Translations under genes and position numbers: made by a program
Assembly: GCF_030580955.1 (NCBI RefSeq)
Contig: NZ_JAUQON010000010.1
Span: 124,001-188,000 of the forward strand
Reading direction: 5' to 3'
Source of the DNA: Hymenobacter convexus
GTDB lineage: Bacteria > Bacteroidota > Bacteroidia > Cytophagales > Hymenobacteraceae
Length of the DNA stretch: 64,000 nucleotides
The notes under the pieces: generated by a model
What the model was told of the DNA's origin: nothing
Databases searched by the model: none
The model's input: only the letters and a program-made list of their open reading frames with translations
Part shown: positions 31,700-39,729 of the stretch, piece by piece
Position numbering within the stretch: the stretch's first letter is position 1
Layout of the letters: each line of letters begins with the position of its first letter

Positions 31700-32203
31700 T
31701 CAGCCGGCCCGCTTGCCTAGCTCCACGGCCTGCAAATCCACCACCTTGCCGGCCTCGATGCCGAAGCGCAGCAGCGTGCGCACCTGATGGAAGCCGTGCC
31801 GCCCGGCCGCGCCGGGGTTGAGGTGGAGCAGGCCCAGCTTCTTGTCCGGCATCACCCGCAAAATATGCGAATGCCCCGTAATGAACAGGCCCGGCCGCGC
31901 CTCGGCCAGCAGGGGGCGGGCGGCCGGCGCGTAGTGTCCGGGGTAGCCGCCAATGTGCGTCATAAGCACGCGAAGCCCTTCAACCTCAAAGGATTGCGCC
32001 AATGGCTGGGTGCGCCGCACGTCCGTGCCGTCGATATTGCCGTACACGCCCCGAAAGCGCGGCGCCAAGGCCTGCAGTTCGTCCACCACGCGGGCATCGC
32101 CGAAATCGCCGGCGTGCCAGATTTCGTCGCAGCCGCGCAGATGATGCGCAATTCGGTCGTCGAGGTAGCCGTGGGTGTCGGAAAGCAGGCCGATGTGTGT
32201 CAT
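31700..32203 (-). CDS. YfcE-family metallophosphoesterase
   Basis: 167 residues with all motifs of the small calcineurin-like phosphodiesterases: GLLSDTHGY, WHAGDFGD, VYGNIDG, LMTHIGGYPG and FITGHSH. This fits the YfcE/MJ0936 group, which hydrolyses phosphodiesters with Mn2+ or Ni2+ in vitro; the physiological substrate is not known. The minus-strand CATCTTTG element lies four bases before the ATG, implying a leaderless mRNA. Confidence 0.9.
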   Translation of the reverse strand: MTHIGLLSDTHGYLDDRIAHHLRGCDEIWHAGDFGDARVVDELQALAPRFRGVYGNIDGTDVRRTQPLAQSFEVEGLRVLMTHIGGYPGHYAPAARPLLAEARPGLFITGHSHILRVMPDKKLGLLHLNPGAAGRHGFHQVRTLLRFGIEAGKVVDLQAVELGKRAG

Positions 32204-32207
32204 GGCG

Positions 32208-32215
32208 CAAAGATG
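32208..32215 (-). promoter_or_regulatory. -7-like element (CATCTTTG) four bases before an ATG
   Basis: One mismatch to TAnnTTTG (C for T at the first place), then CGCC and ATG. The menC start at 42573 has the same arrangement. Confidence 0.45.
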
Positions 32216-32339
32216 CGGCCGCCCGGCAAATCGGCCCGGCCCCGTATCTTGCGGCCGCTGCCCAAAGCATTTTCTCCATTTTTTCTTGATTTCGGCGGCC
32301 CCCGTTGCCCGTTATCGTTTCCCCAAGCCGCTTTTTCCG

Positions 32340-33044
32340 ATGAATATTTTCATCAACGACATCCCGCTGGTTATCAAAAAACTCAGCGAAAAAGTGTACA
32401 AGCACAAGTTCGACCTCATTCTGAGCCCCGACGACGACTTCACGTCCAAGGACCTGGTTGGCGACGTGCTGGTGAAGGACGCCGGCCCGCTGTTCATCGA
32501 CCGCCTGCTGCGCCTCATGGAAGTGAAAAAGCTCAAAAAGCTGAAGTCGTTGACCATGCTGGTCAAAAAGAAAAAGCACCTCATTCTGCACCTCAAAGAC
32601 CAGTTCAAAATCGCCAAAGCCGGCGGCGGACTGGTGGTGAAGGGCGACCAGGTGCTCATGATTTACCGCCTCGGCAAATGGGACCTGCCCAAGGGCAAGC
32701 TCAAGAGCGACGAGGACCAGGCCGCGGGCGCCCTGCGCGAGGTGGAGGAAGAAACCAACATCAAGCTCGAACTCGGCGAGAAGCTGCCCAGCACCTGGCA
32801 CAGCTACGCCTACAAGGGCAACAAAATGCTGAAGAAAACCAGCTGGTTTCTAATGAAGTGCCTCGATGACAGCCTCATGAAGCCCCAGACGGAGGAGTAC
32901 ATCGAGGAGGTGCGCTGGATGTCGCCGCAGGAAGCGCTGGCCAAGTTAGAAGATTCTTACGCCTCTATTGCCCTGGTAGTGCGCCACTACCTGAGCGAAA
33001 TGGCCGGCAAGCCCGCCAAAGAAACGCCCACCGCCGGCAAATAA
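32340..33044 (+). CDS. NUDIX hydrolase with N-terminal extension
   Basis: 234 residues from the ATG MNIFINDIPLVIKKL. The N-terminal 85 residues are a charged alpha/beta segment (SPDDDFTSKDLVGDVLVKDAG, VKKLKKLKSLTMLVKKKKH by pieces) typical of Bacteroidetes homologues. The NUDIX box runs GKLKSDEDQAAGALREVEEE in the right spacing, with asparagine instead of the usual last glycine. Members hydrolyse nucleoside diphosphate-linked compounds; the substrate here is unknown. It is followed 20 bases later by a small lipoprotein gene. Confidence 0.88.
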   Translation: MNIFINDIPLVIKKLSEKVYKHKFDLILSPDDDFTSKDLVGDVLVKDAGPLFIDRLLRLMEVKKLKKLKSLTMLVKKKKHLILHLKDQFKIAKAGGGLVVKGDQVLMIYRLGKWDLPKGKLKSDEDQAAGALREVEEETNIKLELGEKLPSTWHSYAYKGNKMLKKTSWFLMKCLDDSLMKPQTEEYIEEVRWMSPQEALAKLEDSYASIALVVRHYLSEMAGKPAKETPTAGK

Positions 33045-33051
33045 ATAGCGT

Positions 33052-33059
33052 TATATTGC
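33052..33059 (+). promoter_or_regulatory. -7-like element (TATATTGC) five bases before an ATG
   Basis: TAnnTTG followed by GGTCT and the ATG at 33065; it lies just past the NUDIX stop and suggests separate, leaderless transcription of the lipoprotein. Confidence 0.35.
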
Positions 33060-33064
33060 GGTCT

Positions 33065-33556
33065 ATGCGACCGATTTGGGCAGGAGTAGTAGTGACAGTG
33101 ACGGCGCTGGGCCTGAGCGCGTGTTCGGGCGCGCATGAGCAGGTGCGCGAGCACACCACCGCGCGCACCAGGCCGGCCGGCCGCCCCACGGCCGGCGTGG
33201 ATGTGCCGTCGCTGCTCAACCTGTCATTCGACGAAATGAGCCAGCGGGTGGGGCCATCGCAGCCCCTGCCCGCAGGCTTTTCCGACCCCACGGTGGCCCC
33301 AATGCCGCAGCACAATGCGCCCCTCGATTCGATGGCCCTGTTTCGGCGTAGCGGGGTGGCGCTGGTGGTGGCCTACGACTACAAAACCCGCCGTGTGAAC
33401 GACCTGCTGCTGCTGGGCAATAACGAAAACGAGCTCATGAGCCGGGCCAACCTGCAACTGGGTGCCGACCGCTACCTGGTGCTGCCCGTGTTTCGGGCGC
33501 ACCAGCCCACCGAGCTCATGGGCTTGCGGGTGCTCACCACGGCCCTCAATCAGTAA
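33065..33556 (+). CDS. Small lipoprotein of unknown function
   Basis: 163 residues from the ATG MRPIWAGVVVTVTALGLSAC; the lipobox LSAC marks it as a lipoprotein. The mature part starts with a disordered R/T/P-rich linker and continues as a compact domain (VDVPSLLNLSFDEMSQRVGP, SGVALVVAYDYKTRRVNDLLLLG). The ending resembles a small alpha/beta fold such as those that recognise peptidoglycan or other envelope parts, but no known family is evident. It converges with coaD, only 15 bases apart. Confidence 0.7.
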   Translation: MRPIWAGVVVTVTALGLSACSGAHEQVREHTTARTRPAGRPTAGVDVPSLLNLSFDEMSQRVGPSQPLPAGFSDPTVAPMPQHNAPLDSMALFRRSGVALVVAYDYKTRRVNDLLLLGNNENELMSRANLQLGADRYLVLPVFRAHQPTELMGLRVLTTALNQ

Positions 33557-33571
33557 GCGTCGGCTATTGGC

Positions 33572-34039
33572 TCAGGACGCCAGCGGAGGCAGCGGGTAAG
33601 GCAGAAAGGCATCGACGTTGCCGCCGTAGCGGTGAATGTCGCGGATGATGGTGCTGCTGATGGCGCCCAGTGCCGGCGAGGTGAGCAAAAACACCGTTTC
33701 CAGGCCGGGGTTGACGTGCTGATTGCCATAGGCAATGGGCTTTTCATACTCAAAATCGGGGCTGTTGCGCAGGCCGCGCAGCAGGAAACGGGCGCCCACT
33801 TCGCGGGCAAATTCCGCCGTGAGCCCCTTGAAGGTGCGCACCGACACCCGCGGCTCGTTCCGAAACACTTCCGCCAGCAAGGCCACCATTTGTTCGATGG
33901 GCAGATAGCGCTGTTTGCTGCTGTTGGTACCGATGGCCACGATGACCTCGTCAAAAAGCACTACGCCGCGCCGCACAATGTCGAGGTGCCCGTTAGTGAA
34001 AGGGTCGAACGAACCAGGAAAAAGGGCAATGCGGGACAT
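33572..34039 (-). CDS. coaD: Phosphopantetheine adenylyltransferase
   Basis: 155 residues, full length for this hexameric enzyme. The nucleotidyltransferase motif is ALFPGSFDPFTNGHLD (T/HxGH form TNGH), the second signature ALGAISSTIIRDIHRYGG, and LLRGLRNSPDFEYE contacts the pantetheine phosphate. It makes 3'-dephospho-CoA from ATP and 4'-phosphopantetheine, the next-to-last step of CoA synthesis. The DUF3822 gene lies upstream on the same strand, beyond a palindromic element. Confidence 0.96.
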   Translation of the reverse strand: MSRIALFPGSFDPFTNGHLDIVRRGVVLFDEVIVAIGTNSSKQRYLPIEQMVALLAEVFRNEPRVSVRTFKGLTAEFAREVGARFLLRGLRNSPDFEYEKPIAYGNQHVNPGLETVFLLTSPALGAISSTIIRDIHRYGGNVDAFLPYPLPPLAS

Positions 34040-34065
34040 GGAAGAGGGGTAAAAGGCGTCATGCC

Positions 34066-34166
34066 CGTCATGCTGAGCGCAGCCGAAGCATCTCTAATGC
34101 AATACTAAACTTAGTTGATTTGATTACCTACGCGGTAGAGATGCTTCGGCTGCGCCCAGCATGACG
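34066..34166. repeat. Palindromic intergenic element, type A (copy 4)
   Basis: Arms start CGTCATGCTGAGCGCAGCCG and close with the complement, with one substitution in the right arm (TGCGCCCAGC). An extra GGCGTCATGC just outside the left end suggests a partial second copy of the tip. Confidence 0.88.
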
Positions 34167-34186
34167 TTCAGAATCCAAAAGTCAGC

Positions 34187-35056
34187 CTACGCGAAATGCA
34201 GGCTGAATAAGTCGAAATACCGGTACTCGAACACGTCGTTGAGGCGGTAGCTATACTGCACGTTGCCGGGCCGAACCCCGAAGCGCACGTTGCGCACATA
34301 GGTGCGCAGCAGGCTGAAAATGGCCGAATCGGGCATGAGCTCACCCCACACCGTCACTTCGTCGTCGTCGGGGTTGAGGCCCAGCTCCTGCATCACGAGG
34401 ATGGTGTAGTACACCACATCCTCGGCCGTGGAGCAGGGAAAAACGTTGCAATATTCCAGGTGCTGGCCCAGCACCACCAGCGTCAGCTCCTGCGGGCCGG
34501 GATTGAGGTAGAGGCGGCGCGGCGCGGCGGCCCCGCGCTGGTGCACCAGCCCGGCCAGCAGGGCACTGGTGTGGTGCAGCAGGCGGCCGCTGGCGCCGTG
34601 CGTGGCGCTCAGCCAATTTGCCAGGGTGACGTCGGCGGCAAACACGTTCACCAGCTCCAGGCCCGGGTGGGCCGTGTGGCGCACGGTTTCGGCGGGCATG
34701 GGCAGGTGGTGCAGGCGCAGCGCGGCTTCCTCGTCGCCGGCCCGGAATAGGGGCGCCGGCAGCAACGTGAAGGCCCGGCCCGTGACGGCCAGACGCACGG
34801 CATTCCAGCCCCGCAAGCCCAGGAAATCGTGCTGAGCCGCCAACGCCGGCAGATTACCCGAGGGCAGGGGATGCTCTTCTAACGCCACAAACTTGTTGCG
34901 CTCAACGTCGGCGGCCGCAAGCTGCAGGCGGGTGGGGCTGGCCAGCAGGTAGAGGTTGTACGCCCCGGGGTTGGTGGGGTCGAAAGTCTCATCCCGTAGG
35001 CGCAACTGCGCGTTGGCGGCGGGAACAGCGGAAGCAGAAGCAGAGGAAGCGGACAC
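34187..35056 (-). CDS. DUF3822 family protein
   Basis: 289 residues from a GTG start; the first 15 are low-complexity S/A. The family pattern is an actin/FtsA-like (ASKHA) two-lobe layout: LRLRDETFDPTNPGAYNLYLLASP near the start, NVFAADVTLANWLSATHG in the middle, LVVLGQHLEYCNVFPCSTAEDVVYYTILVMQELG and a final FEYRYFDLFSLHFA. DUF3822 is restricted to Bacteroidetes and has no known role. It sits upstream of coaD in the same direction. Confidence 0.8.
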   Translation of the reverse strand: MSASSASASAVPAANAQLRLRDETFDPTNPGAYNLYLLASPTRLQLAAADVERNKFVALEEHPLPSGNLPALAAQHDFLGLRGWNAVRLAVTGRAFTLLPAPLFRAGDEEAALRLHHLPMPAETVRHTAHPGLELVNVFAADVTLANWLSATHGASGRLLHHTSALLAGLVHQRGAAAPRRLYLNPGPQELTLVVLGQHLEYCNVFPCSTAEDVVYYTILVMQELGLNPDDDEVTVWGELMPDSAIFSLLRTYVRNVRFGVRPGNVQYSYRLNDVFEYRYFDLFSLHFA

Positions 35057-35118
35057 GAATTCGAAACGAATAGGCCCGAAGATAACGCTTCACTCAGCTT
35101 AATGAGGAGTGCGGAGGT

Positions 35119-35217
35119 CGTCATGTCGAGCTTGCCGAGACATCTTACGTGCTCAAGTAATCCTATTAGATGAGTTAGTGGTGGCACGCGAGATGTCTCG
35201 GCAAGCTCGACATGACG
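35119..35217. repeat. Palindromic intergenic element, type B (copy 2)
   Basis: Arms CGTCATGTCGAGCTTGCCGA with GACATCT..., mirrored; the centre carries TTAGTGGTGGCACGCGAGAT like copy 1 at 12618. Confidence 0.88.
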
Positions 35218-35225
35218 TTCTTTTT

Positions 35226-35246
35226 GCTCACTGCTCACTGCTCACT
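35226..35246. repeat. 7-bp tandem repeat (GCTCACT) overlapping a stop codon
   Basis: Three GCTCACT units. On the minus strand each holds TGA; the innermost (35242-35244) is the stop of the NUDIX gene and the next two fall in the other frames. Confidence 0.8.
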
Positions 35247-35748
35247 TCACAAAGTGCACCTGCGGCACGAATACATCATCGGGGCTGAGCAGATGCTGCA
35301 GTACCGGGTGCACCTGGGCAGGCGGCAGCTGCTGAAGTTGGCGCGGGGTGAGCCAGGCCAGTTCGGTGAGAAGCTGCTGGTCGGACGCGTGTTCGGGGTC
35401 GTGGCCGAGCTGGGGCTGGCTGACGTCATCGGCGATGACTTCAAAGAACAGCTCCAGTGCCTGCAGCTTGTCGGTGCGGAATTCGTGCAGGTGCAGGAAG
35501 CGGCCAACCTGCACCTGCAGGCCGGTTTCTTCTCGAAACTCCCGAACCAGGGCGGCCCGAATGCTTTCGCCAAACTGCCACCCGCCCCCGGGCGGCGACC
35601 AGAACGGCGCGTCTGCCGGCAGCAGGCCCCGGTGGGCGGCCAGCAGCAACGCGCCGTCGCGCAAGAGCACCCCGCCGATGCGCACCCGCACTTTGCCCGA
35701 ATACGCGGCCAGCAAGGCCTCAGAATCAGGGATATTGGAATTGGTCAT
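35242..35748 (-). CDS. NUDIX hydrolase
   Basis: 168 residues from the ATG MTNSNIPDSEALL; 18 upstream codons are excluded because the -7-like CAACCTTTG-type element at 35759-35766 lies among them. The NUDIX box is GGGWQFGESIRAALVREFRE followed by ETG, with all catalytic glutamates. N-terminal VRVRIGGVLLRDGALLLAAH is the usual first strand pair, and the C-terminal half has ELFFEVIADD. Close to housecleaning pyrophosphatases of the MutT/ADP-ribose type, substrate open. Confidence 0.88.
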   Translation of the reverse strand: MTNSNIPDSEALLAAYSGKVRVRIGGVLLRDGALLLAAHRGLLPADAPFWSPPGGGWQFGESIRAALVREFREETGLQVQVGRFLHLHEFRTDKLQALELFFEVIADDVSQPQLGHDPEHASDQQLLTELAWLTPRQLQQLPPAQVHPVLQHLLSPDDVFVPQVHFVK

Positions 35749-35850
35749 GTGAGCGGGACAAAGGTTGTTTTCAAGCAAAGAGCAGCAGAACGTGCAAGGC
35801 AAACGCAGAGCGACGGGCTTTGTTTTGAGCCAGCGCGGGAAAAGAAAAAC

Positions 35851-36450
35851 TCAACCTTTGGTAGGGGCCGTGCCGCGCCGCCGCGCCCGCCAGCGCCGCA
35901 CCCGGCTCAGCACAAACACCAGTAGCAATATGACCAGCCCCGCCGCCACCAGCGGCAGCAGCAGCGTGAGCGCCACGCCGCCAATAGCCAGCGTGTTTTC
36001 GGCCGTGGCCAGCACGGGGTTGGCCAGGCCGGCGGTGGTGGCCGTGGAGGCACCCCGCAGCAGGGCCGTGGCCGTTTGCACGAGGCCAGCAGTGCCACCT
36101 CCCACCAAAATGCCCAGCGTCCAGCGCAGGGTGGGGTCGAGGTGGGGGAGGGCCGACGTCATGAGGATGGTGCCAGCCACAAACGAGGCGGGCGTGGTGA
36201 GCGTGTCGAGCACATGGTCGACGACGGGAATGTAGTAGCCCGCGATTTCGACCAGCGTGGCCGTGGCCAGCGTGAGCAGCGCCGCCCAACTGCCCAGCCA
36301 CACGAAGCCTGCCGCCGGCGTCAGGTAGCCAAAATGGTAGCTCAGGCTGGCCGCCAGCAGGGGCACAAACACCCGGAACCCGCTGCAGGCCGCCAGCCCC
36401 AGCCCCAAGGCGCCCGCCACCAGAAATTGCATTGCCGGAATCTGTTCCAT
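35851..36450 (-). CDS. DUF4126 membrane protein
   Basis: 199 residues from the ATG MEQIPAMQFLVAGALG; the frame opens far upstream but reads as noise there. Six hydrophobic stretches; the family hallmark ACSGFRVFVPLLAASLSYHFG is near the N-terminus, and PVVDHVLDTLTTPASFVAGT and GGGTAGLVQTATALLRG repeat the same plan, which suggests an internally duplicated small channel or transporter. The C-terminus is a basic tail. No function is established. Confidence 0.82.
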   Translation of the reverse strand: MEQIPAMQFLVAGALGLGLAACSGFRVFVPLLAASLSYHFGYLTPAAGFVWLGSWAALLTLATATLVEIAGYYIPVVDHVLDTLTTPASFVAGTILMTSALPHLDPTLRWTLGILVGGGTAGLVQTATALLRGASTATTAGLANPVLATAENTLAIGGVALTLLLPLVAAGLVILLLVFVLSRVRRWRARRRGTAPTKG

Positions 36451-36505
36451 AGAGTTTGCGATGGGGAAAAGCAGTGACAGCAGTTCCGGGCCCGTCGCCA
36501 GCCAG

Positions 36506-36513
36506 TACCTTTG
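36506..36513 (+). promoter_or_regulatory. -7-like element (TACCTTTG) in the divergent gap
   Basis: Perfect TAnnTTTG on the plus strand in the 213-bp gap between the leftward DUF4126 gene and the rightward thioesterase; it is 150 bases from the latter's GTG, so its role is uncertain. Confidence 0.3.
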
Positions 36514-36663
36514 ACCGACCAAACTACAAAGGGGCGCTGTAGCCTGCAAATGCAGGTTTCGAGTACTCAATGGTTCTAAGGCCAGCCGAAAAGTACAACG
36601 GGGTACAAATCCCAATGCATATCTGCACCGGCTGTCATTTGCAAGCAAACATAACCGATTTCT

Positions 36664-37113
36664 GTGTCCACCAACTCTTCTGAAACGACGGCCGCCACCG
36701 CCGCGAATCCCGACCTTGAAGCCCGCATCCGCCGCAAGCTTACCGGGCAGCGCTTCATGCACCTCATTGGAGCCGACCTTACTACTATCCTGCCCGGCCG
36801 CGTTGAGGCCGCGTTGGACCTAGCCGAGCAGCATTTACAGCAGCGCGGCTTCGCCCACGGCGGCCTCATTGCCACGCTGGCCGATTTGGTGGCGGGTTTT
36901 GCCGCTGTTACGCTCGTGCCCGACAACTTTGGCGTGGTGACTTCCGATTTGAAAATCTCTTACCTGCACCCCGGCGTTGGCCAGAAAATTAAAGCCATCG
37001 GCTGGGTGTTGAAAGCCGGGCGCCGCCTGCACTTCTGCGAAGCCGAGGTGTGGTGCGACGACCTGCTCATTGCCAAAGCCAGCGCCACCATGGCGGTGAT
37101 TGAACCCACGTAA
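36664..37113 (+). CDS. PaaI family thioesterase (hotdog fold)
   Basis: 149 residues from a GTG start. The hotdog signature is FAHGGLIATLADLVAGFAA: HGG with the aspartate of LAD as catalytic residue on the long helix, followed by SDLKISYLHPG and the final strand LIAKASATMAVIE. PaaI-type enzymes hydrolyse acyl-CoA thioesters, often phenylacetyl or other aromatic acyl groups. No pathway neighbours identify the substrate. The next gene starts 11 bases after the stop. Confidence 0.88.
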   Translation: MSTNSSETTAATAANPDLEARIRRKLTGQRFMHLIGADLTTILPGRVEAALDLAEQHLQQRGFAHGGLIATLADLVAGFAAVTLVPDNFGVVTSDLKISYLHPGVGQKIKAIGWVLKAGRRLHFCEAEVWCDDLLIAKASATMAVIEPT

Positions 37114-37124
37114 GCGTTGGCGCG

Positions 37125-37442
37125 ATGAGTATTTTCAAGGTTGTCGCCACGATGGCTTGGACATGTATCGCCATTTTCCTGTTTCTAATCTTGTATGCGA
37201 ATTACGATGCGCACTTTAGTGCTAGCGCCAGATTAGCAAGGCGAAACGCGGAGAATATCAGGAAGATAAAAATTGGAATGGATTCTGTGCGGGTTAATCA
37301 AATTATGGGATTGCCTGTCAGCCGGTACTCAATTGGGCAAGACAACATTTTTCATTACACCCACCAGCCGGGCACTTCGAATAGTTATCAGATTGTATTT
37401 AATGCTGCCTGCCAGGTGAAAGAAGTGGGCGTTATTGACTGA
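37125..37442 (+). CDS. Small membrane-anchored SmpA/BamE-like protein
   Basis: 105 residues: one N-terminal transmembrane helix (AWTCIAIFLFLILYAN), then a charged linker and a domain with IKIGMDSVRVNQIMGLPVSR, the pattern of SmpA/OmlA/BamE-like folds (a G-M-xx-x-V-xxxLG-P motif), ending in FHYTHQP and short strands. Base composition is AT-richer than its neighbours. It sits between a thioesterase and a helicase gene in the same direction, 16 bases from the latter, but probably has no functional link. The fold match is tentative. Confidence 0.6.
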   Translation: MSIFKVVATMAWTCIAIFLFLILYANYDAHFSASARLARRNAENIRKIKIGMDSVRVNQIMGLPVSRYSIGQDNIFHYTHQPGTSNSYQIVFNAACQVKEVGVID

Positions 37443-37458
37443 GTTTAAAAATTAATAA

Positions 37459-38889
37459 ATGCTCACCCTCCGCACTCCCTCCGTCCGCGACTATTTCCCC
37501 TACGAACCTACCGAGGACCAGGCCCTGCTGTTCACGCAGCTCGATGCTTTTCTGAAGGACCAGCTGCCGGGGCGCAAGATTTTTGTGCTGCGCGGCTACG
37601 CCGGCACCGGCAAAACCACCGTGGTGAGCGCCCTGGTGCAGTGGCTGCACAAGCTGCAGCGCAAGTACACGCTGATGGCGCCCACCGGCCGCGCCGCCAA
37701 GGTGATGGCGGGATACGCCGGCGTGCCGGCCAGCACTATTCACAAGAAAATATACCGCCAGACCTCCGGCGCGCCCTCTGAGCGGCTCAACTTTCAGCGC
37801 CAGCCCAACCGCGTGGAGCAAACGCTCTACATTGTGGACGAAGCCTCGATGATTTCGGACGAGAAAGCCTTTGGCGAGAATGGTTTGCTCGACGATTTGA
37901 TGGGCTTCGTGTTCGAGAAAACCAGCAACAAGCTGCTGCTCATCGGCGACACGGCGCAGCTGCCGCCGGTGGGCCAGCTCCTGAGCCCGGCCCTCGACCC
38001 GGAGCTGCTGGCGCACCGCTTCCGGGCCACGGTGGGCAGCGTGGAGCTGCGCCAGGTGATGCGCCAGGCCCAGCAGTCGGGCATACTGGTGAATGCCACG
38101 GAGCTGCGGGAGGAGCTGCGCGAGGAAGCGCCCAATATTCAGCTGCACACCAAGGGCTTCCGCGACATCTTCAAGATGGGCGGCGACAAGCTGGAGGACG
38201 GCCTGCGCTGGGCTTACCGCAATTTCGGGCACGAAAACACCACCATCATCTGCCGCTCCAACCGCAACGCCAACCAATACAATCAGCTCATTCGGCGCGC
38301 TTTGTTCGATGCCGAGGAGGAGATTGAGGGCGGCGACTACCTGATGGTGGTGCGCAACAACTATTTCTGGCTGCCGAAAGAGTCGGAAATCGGCTTTCTA
38401 GCCAACGGCGACTTTCTCGAAATCCGTAAGGTTATCCGGCGCGAAGAGGTGTACGGCTTCCACTTTGCGCAGGCCTTGGTGCGGCTGGTGGACTACCCCG
38501 ACGAGCCCGAAATCGAGGTGAAGCTGCTGCTCGACACGCTGCACACCGAGAGCCCGGCCCTGCCTTCGGACCGCAACAATGCCCTGTATCTGGCCGTGAG
38601 CGAAGATTACGCCCACCTCAAAACCAAGGCCGAGCGCTATAAGGAAATGCGCAAAGACCCGTACCTCAACGCCCTGCAAATCAAATTTGCCTACGCCCTC
38701 ACCTGCCACAAGGCGCAGGGCGGGCAGTGGCAGGCTGTATTCGTCGACCACGGTTTTTTGAAGCCGGACGAGCCGTTGGCGGGCGAGTTTGCGCGCTGGC
38801 TCTACACGGCCATTACGCGGGCCTCGGAGCGGCTGTTTCTGCTCAATTTTCAGCAGAAGCTGATTAGCGACCCGGTGGAGGAGGACTAA
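37459..38889 (+). CDS. RecD-like SF1B ATP-dependent DNA helicase
   Basis: 476 residues. Walker A GYAGTGKTT (K52), motif Ia APTGRAAKVM, Walker B YIVDEASM (D127/E128), motif III IGDTAQLPPVGQ, motif IV/V region around RSNRNANQYN, and the UvrD_C_2 end YALTCHKAQGGQW followed by YTAITRASERL (motif VI arginine). This is the short RecD/Dda/Pif1-like form found in Bacteroidetes without a RecBC partner; it lacks the N-terminal RecD2 extension. Likely a 5'-3' helicase in repair or replication restart. Confidence 0.92.
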   Translation: MLTLRTPSVRDYFPYEPTEDQALLFTQLDAFLKDQLPGRKIFVLRGYAGTGKTTVVSALVQWLHKLQRKYTLMAPTGRAAKVMAGYAGVPASTIHKKIYRQTSGAPSERLNFQRQPNRVEQTLYIVDEASMISDEKAFGENGLLDDLMGFVFEKTSNKLLLIGDTAQLPPVGQLLSPALDPELLAHRFRATVGSVELRQVMRQAQQSGILVNATELREELREEAPNIQLHTKGFRDIFKMGGDKLEDGLRWAYRNFGHENTTIICRSNRNANQYNQLIRRALFDAEEEIEGGDYLMVVRNNYFWLPKESEIGFLANGDFLEIRKVIRREEVYGFHFAQALVRLVDYPDEPEIEVKLLLDTLHTESPALPSDRNNALYLAVSEDYAHLKTKAERYKEMRKDPYLNALQIKFAYALTCHKAQGGQWQAVFVDHGFLKPDEPLAGEFARWLYTAITRASERLFLLNFQQKLISDPVEED

Positions 38890-38982
38890 AACGGCCTCGG
38901 CGGGTGGAATTTTAAGTCCGGCGGCTTGGTTTAGCAGGCTTCACTGTTTATTCAGGTTCGGCTGGCTAGTTTGGTCGGAAAT

Positions 38983-39012
38983 TTGTGAGTGCGTCCGAAA
39001 GCACTAAATTTG
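38983..39012 (+). promoter_or_regulatory. Promoter TTG-N19-TAAATTTG
   Basis: TTG at 38983-38985, a 19-base spacer and TAAATTTG at 39005-39012, 42 bases before the DUF1573 ATG. One of the best matches in the window. Confidence 0.78.
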
Positions 39013-39054
39013 TTAAAACCCAACGCTCATCAACGTTTTCCCTCTTCGAATTTT

Positions 39055-39594
39055 ATGAAAAAAACCTTGCTCCTCGCCCTGAGCCTGACCGCCGCTGCTT
39101 ACACCGCGCAGGCTCAGACTGCTACTACGGCCACCAAAGCCGCCGCTACGGCCGGCCCCGCCATCACGTTCGAAGAGTCGAAGTATGACTTCGGTTCCGT
39201 GGTGCAGGGCGGCACCGTCGACCACACCTTCAAATTCAAGAACACCGGCACCGCGCCCCTCGTGATTTCGAACATCGGCGTGAGCTGCGGCTGCACCACC
39301 CCCGAGTGGACGAAAGAGCCCGTGATGCCCGGCAAATCGGGTACCATCGCCGCCCACTTCAACTCGGCCGGCAAAATGGGCATGCAGAACAAAGTGCTGA
39401 CCATTGAGTCGAACGCCGCCGCTGGCAGCACCACCGTGTCGCTGGTAGGCGAAGTGAAAGAGGCTTCGGCCACGGCCAACGCCGCCCCCGCCATGACCGC
39501 CACCACCACCGCCGGCGATGCCAAGGTGAAAATGGACGGCAAAAAGACCAAAGAGAAAGTTGGCGACGCCAAAATGAAAACCAAATTGAAGTAA
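39055..39594 (+). CDS. Secreted DUF1573 protein
   Basis: 179 residues. Signal peptide MKKTLLLALSLTAAAYTAQAQ ends in a clear AQA-Q site. The Ig-like DUF1573 domain follows with FEESKYDFGSVVQGGTVDHT, FKFKNTGTAPLVISNIGVSCGCTTPEW (CGC core) and the last strand TTVSLVGEV. The C-terminal 40 residues are Lys/Ala-rich and disordered. The domain is related to ASH/MSP folds and is common in Bacteroidetes; no clear function. It is strongly expressed by the look of its promoter and strong terminator. Confidence 0.88.
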   Translation: MKKTLLLALSLTAAAYTAQAQTATTATKAAATAGPAITFEESKYDFGSVVQGGTVDHTFKFKNTGTAPLVISNIGVSCGCTTPEWTKEPVMPGKSGTIAAHFNSAGKMGMQNKVLTIESNAAAGSTTVSLVGEVKEASATANAAPAMTATTTAGDAKVKMDGKKTKEKVGDAKMKTKLK

Positions 39595-39613
39595 GCTTCA
39601 GCTTTTGTAGATG

Positions 39614-39649
39614 AAAAAGGCAGCCTGCGTAAGCGGGCTGCCCTTTTTT
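39614..39649 (+). terminator. Rho-independent terminator after the DUF1573 gene
   Basis: Stem GGCAGCCTGC / GCGGGCTGCC (one G-U) with loop GTAA, preceded by A5 and followed by T6. Confidence 0.85.
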
Positions 39650-39690
39650 ATGCTTAAGGTTTGCGTTGAATGATGTTGAGAAGCGCTGAA

Positions 39691-39720
39691 CGTAATGTCG
39701 GGCTTGCCGAGACATGCCGT
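39691..39720. repeat. Decayed remnant of a type B palindromic element
   Basis: CGTAATGTCGGGCTTGCCGA followed by GACATGCCG: a single, substituted left arm of the type B module with its partner arm gone. Confidence 0.5.
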
Positions 39721-39729
39721 TTAGGGGGC

